Source: RI-153 sp963752935
Lineage (GTDB): Bacteria; Chloroflexota; Anaerolineae; Caldilineales; Caldilineaceae
Direction of reading: 5' to 3'
Assembly (NCBI GenBank): GCA_963752935.1
Contig: CAVWAL010000023.1
Location: 744,001 to 808,000 of the forward strand
Length of the DNA: 64,000 nt
In this document: piece by piece, positions 47,019 through 54,325 of the stretch
Position numbering within the stretch: the stretch's first letter is position 1
Layout: every line of letters starts with the position of its first letter
Notes under the pieces: generated by a model
What the model was told of the DNA's origin: nothing
Database searches by the model: none
Seen by the model: the letters and a program-made list of their open reading frames with translations, nothing else
Position numbers and translations under genes: made by a program

Positions 47019-48093
47019 CTATCTGGGGTTGAGTACCAGGTCTGCCAGCAGCGGCGCGTGATCAGAACTGCTGGGGCCGCGCCAGACATCGGCGCGGATT
47101 CCGGCCCATTGAGCGCTGTAGAAGATGTAGTCCAGTCGAATCAGCGGGGGGACGAGCGGCCACTTGTCGTGAGGATAGGTGAACCCAAAGCCGATATCAC
47201 CGACGGCTTTGTAGGCGTCGGTAAAGCTTTTGACAATACGACGGTACTCATGAAACTGATCGGTCATGTTGAAATCGCCCAGGATGATCACCGGCGCGCT
47301 TTCCTGCCTGGCCCGGGCCAGGACTTTATGCAAAGCTTCGGTTTGCTGTGCGGCATGCAGACCAGATCCAGGGGTGTAGGGTGGAATAGGGTGCGTATTG
47401 TAGAAAACAACCTCTGTGTTATCGATGTCGAGCGCCACACGTTGATGACCTAGCGCAGCGTCTTGCCTCGTTGTCCCGCCAATAGTCATCCGCCCGGATA
47501 GGATAGCGGCTCATCATGCCCTGCCCTAAGTGACCAGACTCTCGGGGGTGAAAAGCCCGGTATGGATAGAGGTCACTCAAGTCGGCGGCGAAACGATCCG
47601 CTGCGGGGATACTCAGCTCTTGGACGGCGACAATATCGGCGTCGGCCTCTCGAATGATTTCCATGACCGAATCTACATGGTCCTGATCGGGCGCCTGAAG
47701 GTTGAAGGTCAGTATGCGGATGTCCGGCACAGACGCACTTACCTCGCGGCTGCGCGGCAGAAAAAAGACACCGTAGGAGATCACAAAGGCAATCAGCGCG
47801 GGCAGCAGGATCAATGAGAGTCGCCACCGGCGCAACAGCAAACAGAGCAACAGCAAAAATACAGACAGAATCAGTAAGAGGTGAATGGCACTCTTGATCA
47901 TACCAATCACAGGGATCTCCTCACTGAGAATCCATTGGACGAGCCAGAGGGCAAAGACCGTGATGGCGTACCCTGTTACGATATACGTGAAAATACGTGA
48001 CAATCTGCCGCCACCGTTCTCCTGTTCCCCCTCCTCGTCTGGTCTTTCGGAATCAGGGGTATGAGATGGCCGTATACTGCTTCTTCCTTCCAC
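47019..48093 (-). CDS. Membrane-anchored endonuclease/exonuclease/phosphatase-family protein, one frameshift
   Basis: The N-terminal part (from 48093) has three hydrophobic segments, then IRILTFNLQAPDQDHVDSVM and ADIVAVQEL. After a one-base excess near 47451 the frame continues GHQRVALDIDNTEVVFYNTHPIP, VIILGDFNMT, RLDYIFYS and SSDHAPLLADL. These are the N/E/H/D-N/D/SDH motifs of Mg-dependent EEP hydrolases, here facing outside the membrane. Corrected length is about 357 residues. It is homologous to VanW-neighbour and TraB-like EEP proteins only at family level. Confidence 0.8.
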
Positions 48094-48198
48094 TGCAACT
48101 TCCGTTCTTGATCCTTTGTGAAGATTTTGGCGTTTACGCAGGTCGCCGGCTTCGCCGCCAGTTGTTCAGCCGTATCGAAGCACGGACGGGCGCAAGGC

Positions 48199-49040
48199 CT
48201 AACTGGCATAGATTCGACGATAGCGGGCCAGCACCAGTGAATAGACGCCGTAGAGCATCAGCCCCAGCGCCACCAGGCCAAGCAGCCAGGGGCCATATGG
48301 TTGCTGGGAGAGAGTGCGCAACGCCTCACCCAGACCGCCTGCTTGCTCTGGGTTGGCGGTGAGGGCGGCCTGGATCAGAAATGTACCGATTAAGGCGTAC
48401 ACAACCGAACGGGCGATCAAGCCGAGGCGTCCGCTACGCACGGCCCAAGTCCGCTCGCCAGGGCTCATTTCACCCATTTTTAGAACCTTGGTGAACTTGG
48501 CCGAATAGCCCTTGTAGAACTGATAGACGCCGGTGACGATAACGATCAGGCCGGCGATGGCGATCAGCCAGCGGCCATACGGCTGGGCCATCACTCGCGC
48601 CGTGATGTCTTCTGTCTGGTTACCCGATCCACCGCCGCTGCCCATAACCAACCCGACGGCGGCAATGGCGAAACTGGCATATACCACACCACTGGTAGCA
48701 TACCCAATCCGTTTGACGATGCCTTTGGCGTCGGAGCCTTCGTTGTCAGGATCTTTGATGGCCTGGACAAACCGCCACAGGGTGTAGCCAAAGAGGCCAA
48801 GGGCAATCAATGACAACAGAATCTGGCCGAACGGCTGTGAAACCACCTCGCGAAAAGCGCCCACTGGTCCTGTTGTAGAGCCGCCCGTTGTGAGTACTGA
48901 ACCGAGCGCCAGCCCACCGATCAGCAGGTAGACGACTCCTTTGGCCGCATATCCGAAGCGGGCCAGACGCACGACCCACGGTTGTGCGTCTCGATAGGCA
49001 TCTTCGCCATTTGTTTTCCATCTTCAACAGTGCTTGTCAC
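48199..49040 (-). CDS. DUF1206 membrane protein, one frameshift near the N-terminus
   Basis: The 257 residues from 48972 show three copies of the DUF1206 pair of helices (RFGYAAKGVVYLLIGGLAL, RIGYATSGVVYASFAIAAV, RLGLIARSVVYALIGTFLI), each followed by Q-P-x-G-x-x-L. The conserved start should be further up: GTG 49040 has AAGGAG at the right distance and reads MTSTVEDGK. Adding one A in the run near 49020 joins it to NGEDAYRDAQPWVVRLARFG. Corrected length is about 280 residues. Function unknown. Confidence 0.82.
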
Positions 49041-49371
49041 TATATATACTCCTTGTGGGGTAGAGGTTGTGTCAGTGCGAGACACAGAACGGCGTACAAA
49101 TTTATGTAAGAAACAGACGCCAACCGTTTACCGTCACTCAGTAGCGTAGTAGGGCCATCAAGGAGGGATCTGTAAGGAGAATTGGGTTTGAGGTATAGGT
49201 GAGGAGATACTTTATTTATCTCATATCTTCTCTGTATCTAAGCTTTGTATCGGGGTAGAGCGCGACGATCTTTGCTGCTGCAAACCGTCAAGCACGTCGT
49301 TCGGGAACTCCTGAGCAATCGCTTCGTAAATTTGCGCAATACGAGTTTCAGGATTGGGTCAGCAGATCATG

Positions 49372-49417
49372 GATGGGGGCGCCGGCGCAAAGATCTCTTT
49401 GCGCCGGCGCCCCCATC
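49372..49417. terminator. Perfect 22-bp stem downstream of the nitroreductase gene
   Basis: Arms 49372-49393 and 49396-49417 pair without mismatch around TC. It lies 36 bases beyond the nitroreductase stop on the minus strand. The GC-rich centre (GGGGGCGCCGGCGC) suits termination. The rest of 49041-49452 shows no gene. Confidence 0.72.
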
Positions 49418-49452
49418 GTCGACCAACACATGGAAGTGGCAATATCCCCTGG

Positions 49453-49962
49453 TCACTTGCCCATCGACTCTCCCCAGCGCTCGCTGTGAACCACCTCGTC
49501 GAACTCCTTGCGCTGTTTCTTGCCTTTGCCCACCGATTTCGTAGGATAGCCAAAGGGCAAGATCGCCAGCACGTCCATGTCGGCGGGGATGTTGAGCAGT
49601 GGTTTCACATCCTCGAAGCCCATAAAGCCCACCCAGTTGGAGCCAATGCCTTCATCCCATGCCGTGAGGAACATCGACTGGATGGCGCGGCTGCCATCAG
49701 AAACGGCGAAACGGGTGCGGTCGATCACCACGGCAATAGCGAGCGGCGCTTCGGCAATGTAGGGCCCGCTAGAGGCCAGCGCGCCCAATTGCCGTAGCAT
49801 CTGGCGATCTTGAATGATGATAAAGTGCCAGGGTTGGCGGTTCATGCTGCTGCCGGTGAGCCGTCCCGCTTCCACAATGCGGCGCACAATTTCGTCTGGT
49901 ATCGGTTTGTCTTCGTATGAACGGATGGCCAATACGGTTTTCACTGCGTCAAAGACGTTCAT
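49453..49962 (-). CDS. Nitroreductase-family FMN oxidoreductase
   Basis: 169 residues. RSYEDKPIPDEIVRRIVEAGRLTGSSMNRQPWHFIII holds the FMN-binding RSxRxF-like and S-x-x-N-x-Q-P-W motifs; AIQSMFLTAWDEGIGSNWVGF and ILPFGYPTK complete the family. It would form a dimer and reduce nitro- or quinone-type compounds with NAD(P)H; the native substrate is unknown. Confidence 0.9.
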   Translation of the reverse strand: MNVFDAVKTVLAIRSYEDKPIPDEIVRRIVEAGRLTGSSMNRQPWHFIIIQDRQMLRQLGALASSGPYIAEAPLAIAVVIDRTRFAVSDGSRAIQSMFLTAWDEGIGSNWVGFMGFEDVKPLLNIPADMDVLAILPFGYPTKSVGKGKKQRKEFDEVVHSERWGESMGK

Positions 49963-50138
49963 GTTCTCTCCTAGGTCTTCTCATGATGTCACGGTTTGTC
50001 TACGATAGGTGCGCGCTCGCTCGATCTCTAGAGCCAAACTCAGTGTAGCAGAGGGGGTGTGGGGTTCTCTGTCTGTTCTCATCCATCCTTGGCGTGGAAC
50101 GCTTGTACCATCCGAATTTAGACGATGATTCAAGTGCA

Positions 50139-50666
50139 TCACACGGGCGTCTGTGGATGTGGATTGGCAACGGCATAGATGAGAAATGGCCCGCTTTCAT
50201 CCTCTGCTTCCTTTTCAAAGGACATGCCGATCTTGCGGGCTACGTTGATCGAGGCCCGGTTCTCTGGATCGATCATACAGATCAGGCGCGGTAGGTGTAG
50301 GGTGTTGAAGCCGTATTCGAGGATAGCCAGCGCAGCCTCTGAACCCAGTCCCTGTCGCCAGTAGGCTTTGTCGATCATGTAGGCCACTTCCACTTCGTAC
50401 TGCCCTTCGATTGTCCAGGGCAGCAAGCCACAGCGCCCGATAAACTGATCGTTCTCCTTGAGAACGGTCGCCCACAAGCCTAATTCGGGGTGGTTGGGAT
50501 GGCCGTTAAAGAACCATTCCAACTCTTCTTTGGTCTCTTCGTAGTTCAGGGTGCCTTCTGGGAAATACTGTCGCACCTCTGGATCACGGTAGAGCGCGTA
50601 CAGGCTCTCGAGATCGGCAGCTTGCAGGCGCCTGAGGAGCAGCCGTTCAGTTTCGAGAATGATCAT
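50139..50666 (-). CDS. GNAT acetyltransferase, RimJ/RimL type
   Basis: 175 residues. ILETERLLLRRLQAADLESLYALYRDPEV, WATVLKENDQFIGRCGL, YEVEVAYMIDKAYWRQGLGSEAALAIL (acetyl-CoA loop R-Q-G-L-G-S-E-A) and CMIDPENRASINVARKIGM define Acetyltransf_3. Its ATG overlaps the stop of the upstream kinase-like gene by four bases, so both are translated together. Confidence 0.92.
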   Translation of the reverse strand: MIILETERLLLRRLQAADLESLYALYRDPEVRQYFPEGTLNYEETKEELEWFFNGHPNHPELGLWATVLKENDQFIGRCGLLPWTIEGQYEVEVAYMIDKAYWRQGLGSEAALAILEYGFNTLHLPRLICMIDPENRASINVARKIGMSFEKEAEDESGPFLIYAVANPHPQTPV

Positions 50667-51676
50667 AATCCGTCCGGTCCTTTGGTGGCGATGGTGACGA
50701 TGTTGCCCGGTTCGAACAAGCCGATAAAGGCACGCAGCGAACTGCGGCGCGATTGCTGGCTGAGATGGGGTGCGAAGAAGACATCCTCGGCGTAAGCGCC
50801 CATATCCTGCACCGCCCAGGCATAGCGATAGTATGTCAGCGCCTGTTGATCAATCGATGTAGGACCGTATCCCTGTAAAAAGTGGGCTGTCTCTTGCGCG
50901 CTGACCAGTCCCTGGGCAATGCCGCCGATCACAAACATCAAGTCGCGCTCTTTTGGCGCCAGCAGGGTTTCGTCCCGATCCACGATCCACATCTGCTGTT
51001 GGGCGTCGATGAGAACGTTCCATGTGTGCAGGTCGGCGTGGCATAGCACGTGATCCAGGGCAGCGGGGCGCAGTTGATCGCCCAGCATGTCGGCGGTCTC
51101 GATCACCCTCTCGATCTCGTCCTCTCGAGACCGCCAAAAGTCGAACAACTCACGCTGCAACGGATCGGCGCGATGCGGCCCGGTGCGCATGGAGGCCAGC
51201 TCTGTCAACACGTGTCGTCGCGAGGGGATAAAGCGCTCACCGGCAAGGATCTGTCGTAGATTTGCAGGGAGTTGGCCGGCGTGGATCTGGCGGAGCGCTG
51301 CACCCAGAGCCACCCAATGGGCTGCGGCAAGGCCCACCGCCGTGCCCGTGCGGGCGTCAATAAAGGGATACAGTGTGACGACGAAATCATCGACGCACAC
51401 CCACAGATCCTGGCTCAGCGTCGGCAGCGGTGCGACGATATGCGGAATCCCCTGTTCGCTGAGAAAGCGGGGGATGAGCAGGCTCGGCGCGCTGAATCCT
51501 GCGCTTTTCCGGAGTTTGAGAAAGTAGACGGTGTCATCGGCGCTCTCTACGCGGTAGACAAAGGATGCCGAGTCGTTCCCAATCGGTAGGAAAGTTAGCC
51601 TCGCTATGCAAAAACCATAGTGGGCCTCGACCGTCGCCCGCAGGAGAGTGTCGGACAGCCCGGGTTGCTCATGCAA
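50663..51676 (-). CDS. Aminoglycoside phosphotransferase (APH)-family kinase-like protein
   Basis: 337 residues starting at TTG 51676, which has AAAGGA seven bases upstream; in-frame sequence above is not conserved. SASFVYRVESADDTVYFLKLRK carries the ATP-lysine, LCHADLHTWNVLI the Brenner motif with catalytic Asp, and WIVDRDE the Mg-binding Asp. These proteins phosphorylate small molecules such as aminoglycosides, choline or homoserine; substrate unpredictable. Coupled to the RimJ-type GNAT gene, so a two-enzyme modification pair. Confidence 0.88.
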   Translation of the reverse strand: MHEQPGLSDTLLRATVEAHYGFCIARLTFLPIGNDSASFVYRVESADDTVYFLKLRKSAGFSAPSLLIPRFLSEQGIPHIVAPLPTLSQDLWVCVDDFVVTLYPFIDARTGTAVGLAAAHWVALGAALRQIHAGQLPANLRQILAGERFIPSRRHVLTELASMRTGPHRADPLQRELFDFWRSREDEIERVIETADMLGDQLRPAALDHVLCHADLHTWNVLIDAQQQMWIVDRDETLLAPKERDLMFVIGGIAQGLVSAQETAHFLQGYGPTSIDQQALTYYRYAWAVQDMGAYAEDVFFAPHLSQQSRRSSLRAFIGLFEPGNIVTIATKGPDGL

Positions 51677-51836
51677 GAGCCGGTCCTTTCTATAAAATAC
51701 TGAGTAAACAGACAGTGTGGTCAAGATGCGAAGCGATGGGACTATTGAAGCAGTTTTACCGACTGCTGTCCAGCGCGTGATCTGGAGGGTGCGTCCCAAG
51801 TTTTTCGGTTCTGATCTCCGGGCAGCTACCCAGAAC

Positions 51837-51889
51837 GGACCGGCACGGAGGCCGGTCCCTACCGTAGGGATGGACCTCCGTGTCCATCC
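51837..51889. repeat. REP-like pair, head to head, upstream of a GNAT gene
   Basis: Hairpin 1 is GGACCGGC, ACGGAG, GCCGGTCC (51837-51858) followed by CTAC. Hairpin 2 is GTAG (51864-51867) then GGATGGAC, CTCCGT, GTCCATCC (51868-51889). Read on opposite strands both are GTAG + 8-bp stem + CTCCGT loop. Loops are identical while stems differ, the same design as the arrays at 14271 and 26152. Confidence 0.82.
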
Positions 51890-51949
51890 GTCGTGGCTTC
51901 CCGGTAGACATGGACCCACCCAATTTGGGACACACCATTTTGATCTCTG

Positions 51950-51978
51950 TTGCCGTGGGTACTGCGTTCTGCTACACT
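51950..51978 (+). promoter_or_regulatory. Sigma-70-like promoter of the attenuated GNAT gene
   Basis: TTGCCG (51950-51955), 17-base spacer, TACACT (51973-51978). Transcription would start near 51985, about 40 bases before the leader peptide. Confidence 0.65.
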
Positions 51979-52025
51979 GAGGCCCTACTGCTACTTCTCT
52001 ACTCAAAGAAAGGAGGTGTGTCCAA

Positions 52026-52097
52026 ATGAAGGTTTCGCAATTGCAGCACGTTTTTGATGTTTCGCCATTCGGGATACACCTTCGTGAGGCCCGTTGA
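52026..52097 (+). CDS. 23-residue leader peptide
   Basis: MKVSQLQHVFDVSPFGIHLR followed by EAR and TGA. It has the best ribosome site of the neighbourhood, AAAGGAGGTG at 52009-52018, nine bases before the ATG. It contains the antiterminator strand (52071-52080) inside its codons and ends 20 bases before an intrinsic terminator. Two His and two Phe codons are present but no run of one amino acid, so sensing by ribosome stalling rather than by one amino acid seems likelier. Confidence 0.65.
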   Translation: MKVSQLQHVFDVSPFGIHLREAR

Positions 52098-52154
52098 CCT
52101 CAGCGCTGTCATGCACGATGGCCGCAGGTGTATCCCACACTTGCGGCCATTTTT
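52071..52154 (+). promoter_or_regulatory. Transcription attenuator: antiterminator and terminator hairpins
   Basis: Terminator: 52118-52131 pairs with 52137-52150 (ATGGCCGCA outer arm, small internal mismatch, loop ATCCC) followed by T-run 52151-52154. Antiterminator: GGGATACACC (52071-52080, inside the leader peptide) is a perfect complement of GGTGTATCCC (52127-52136), which overlaps the terminator's left arm and loop. The two folds exclude each other. A small hairpin TGAGG/CCTCA lies at about 52085-52101. The GNAT start codon is 27 bases after the T-run. Confidence 0.75.
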
Positions 52155-52181
52155 GTGGCTTCGCTGAGAAAGGCATCACAC

Positions 52182-53063
52182 ATGACAATTCCCGCGCAGT
52201 CGCCTGCCCATCCGCTTTCGGCCAGGCGAGTCCAGGCAAACTTTACCACCTATTTTCGCCTCTTTGCCGGTCTCCCCGATATTCAATTCAGCGAAACAGA
52301 CGATGTGACCTGGATCGCCAGCCGTGGGTTGCCGGGCAGTCTCGTCCTGAGTACACGATTTATGGATACAGACCCGGTCTTGCGGATCGACGAGACGCTG
52401 CGTCAGATGGGGCAGCATTGTAGCCAACCCGACTGGTTCGTCTTTCCAGATTGTCGGCCCACGGATCTGGGCGCTGCTCTGGTGACGGTGGGCAACGCCG
52501 GTGGGCCTGATGGCGGTTGGATGCTGTATGGCAACATCGGCGCACAGCCCGGCACCTGGATGATGATCGAGTTGGACAAGCTGTCGGCCCCACCCCCGAC
52601 CCCACATGGTTTTCACGTTGAGCAGGTTACAGACGGCGTGATGTTCGACGAGTGGGCAAAGATCAATGCCAGAGGGTTTGGCGGAGCGGATTACTCGTCC
52701 TTCCGGGCCGCGTATGCCAGACATGGCTTTGGCGATGATGCGCAGATCGTCCATTTCATCGGCTATGTAGACGATGAAGCAGTGACCTCCTCCTCACTGT
52801 TGGCGGACGGCGACAGCGCCAGCGTCTATAATGTTTCTACACCCAAGGAGCTACGCCGCCAGGGGTTGGGGGGCGCCATCACACACGCCGCCTTGAAACA
52901 CGCACACGAAGCCAACTATCGCCGGTCGTGGATCTGGTCTTCTGCGTTAGGCAAGAGTGTCTACGCCAGGCTGGGCTTCACCGTCGTCGACTTCGGCATT
53001 CGTGAGTATCAGTGGAAGAAAACATCCGCGGAGTCGGATACACCTGCACCTGAAGCATCATAA
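52182..53063 (+). CDS. GNAT acetyltransferase under leader control
   Basis: 293 residues from ATG 52182 (AAAGG upstream; the open frame extends back into the terminator but lacks a start site). The first 140 residues form a divergent N-terminal domain (WIASRGLPGSLVLSTRFMDTDPVLRIDETL). The C-terminal half is a GNAT domain with HFIGYVDDEAVTSSSLLADGDSASVYNVSTPKELRRQGLGGAITHAAL, including the acetyl-CoA loop R-Q-G-L-G-G. Substrate unknown. The upstream attenuator suggests induction by translation stress, as for some antibiotic-resistance genes; this is inference. Confidence 0.88.
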   Translation: MTIPAQSPAHPLSARRVQANFTTYFRLFAGLPDIQFSETDDVTWIASRGLPGSLVLSTRFMDTDPVLRIDETLRQMGQHCSQPDWFVFPDCRPTDLGAALVTVGNAGGPDGGWMLYGNIGAQPGTWMMIELDKLSAPPPTPHGFHVEQVTDGVMFDEWAKINARGFGGADYSSFRAAYARHGFGDDAQIVHFIGYVDDEAVTSSSLLADGDSASVYNVSTPKELRRQGLGGAITHAALKHAHEANYRRSWIWSSALGKSVYARLGFTVVDFGIREYQWKKTSAESDTPAPEAS

Positions 53064-53065
53064 AC

Positions 53066-53248
53066 TTACGATTGACCGCGCATAAAGAAGAATGCACGCA
53101 GGGTGTTGCGCACGTACAGCCGTCGCTGCTCCTTGGGCAGTCTCAGAGGCGACACGCAAACCTCGCCCTGTGCCTGACGCTGGGCAAACTGGTGGAACTG
53201 CTGTGTACGGTCTCGGTCCTCCTGGTGCTTACCTTTGATGACGAGCAT
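53066..53248 (-). CDS. Small basic protein, unrecognised
   Basis: 60 residues rich in Arg, Lys and Gln. AAAGGA lies eight bases before the ATG at 53248, a good initiation site for so short a frame. The end PKEQRRLYVRNTLRAFFFMRG could be amphipathic. No domain recognised. It converges on the GNAT gene, ending 2 bases from its stop. It could be spurious. Confidence 0.35.
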   Translation of the reverse strand: MLVIKGKHQEDRDRTQQFHQFAQRQAQGEVCVSPLRLPKEQRRLYVRNTLRAFFFMRGQS

Positions 53249-53307
53249 GGGGGAAATCCTTTCGGTGGGTCGGAATCAAGCGCAAGTCAAACCATCTTCG
53301 ACGGCGT

Positions 53308-53342
53308 GTAGCTATTCAGGCGTGATGGGCCTGAATAGCTAC
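53308..53342. repeat. 13-bp hairpin flanked by GTAG/CTAC
   Basis: Arms 53308-53320 and 53330-53342 are perfectly complementary, begin with GTAG and end with CTAC, and enclose nine bases. It may terminate the LURP gene (minus strand) or be another REP-like unit. Confidence 0.65.
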
Positions 53343-53356
53343 GTTGGCCGGAAGAA

Positions 53357-53845
53357 TCAATCGTCCTTATCACCGTGCGCAATCATGTCAATAACGACAC
53401 AGGTTGCCAGGATGGCGATATCGTCTTCGCCCTCGACAATGTCGATGCCGTAGCTGTCTCTGAACGAGAAGAAGCGCTTCGATGCCCGGGCGACCGTCTG
53501 CCCCTGGCGTTCAAAACTGTACTCATAATCCAGGATAGAACCGGTGATCCGGTAGTCGTTGGGGCCAGGAACATCGAGGGTGAACTTGTCGCGAAACAAG
53601 GAGAGGAAGTCTTTCTTGATCTCGGCAAAGGCTTCACCATTGCGGTAGATCGTGTATTGAGGCCGCAGGCTGAGCAGTTTCTGGGCGATGTAAGCGACCT
53701 CCTGGCCGCTGCGATCTTGCATGCTCAGCTTGTCGCCCCAGGAGAAGACTTTGCCCTTCACCTGATAAACTGTGCTGCCCGTCTCATCTTTAATGTCGAA
53801 GTTGTCCGCAAAGGACCAGATTCGCTGTCGCATTTGGTAGCGCAT
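53357..53845 (-). CDS. LURP-one-related (LOR) family protein
   Basis: 162 residues, with GGAGG before the ATG. RYQMRQRIWSFADNFDIKDETGSTVYQVKGKVFSWGDKLSMQD, AYIAQKLLSLRPQYTIY and DYRITGSILDYEYSFERQGQTVARASKRFFSFRDSYGIDI match the YxjI/LURP-one fold, a Tubby-like beta barrel. Likely cytoplasmic or membrane-associated through lipid binding; function unknown. Confidence 0.88.
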   Translation of the reverse strand: MRYQMRQRIWSFADNFDIKDETGSTVYQVKGKVFSWGDKLSMQDRSGQEVAYIAQKLLSLRPQYTIYRNGEAFAEIKKDFLSLFRDKFTLDVPGPNDYRITGSILDYEYSFERQGQTVARASKRFFSFRDSYGIDIVEGEDDIAILATCVVIDMIAHGDKDD

Positions 53846-54325
53846 GGCTATCCTCCGTTGGGTTCTGTATGTTTCTGAGGCTGACGCCTCCAGATCCCCC
53901 CCGCCTACTAGTGAATCCCATTCTGGCGGGCCAAGCCGGTGACGGTGATTACACTTCTTACTTTGCGTCGTATTGGTGTTGGTGACGCACCCGGGCTACC
54001 CTCTGTCATCATCCATTAGGAATTTTCCTTACACAAACGCAAACATTTGGCGGGTGTGATGTTCCCACAATTGGAATATGCTGATCATCTGGTACGTCCT
54101 GTTGTGGCGTGATCCTTCATATGTTCTTTGATCCTGTTCAACAAGTAGGGACAACAAACTTACCCCAATTCCTGCCCCAAGGAACGTTGGTGTACGCCTG
54201 CATCGTCAGCCTGCTCTCTAACCTGTTGCATTTCTCTGTCGACCTGATGTCCGTGTTCGCATTTGTGTCCGACAGGATATTATTGTTCAGTTCCACGCCG
54301 TACTCTTCACAGAAAGGGAAAAGCC
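53846..54325. other. Upstream region of the decahaem cytochrome gene
   Basis: 480 bases between divergent genes. It must hold the promoters of both, but I see no clear -35/-10 pair, operator or gene. The AAAGGG site at about 54313 serves the cytochrome start. Confidence 0.4.
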
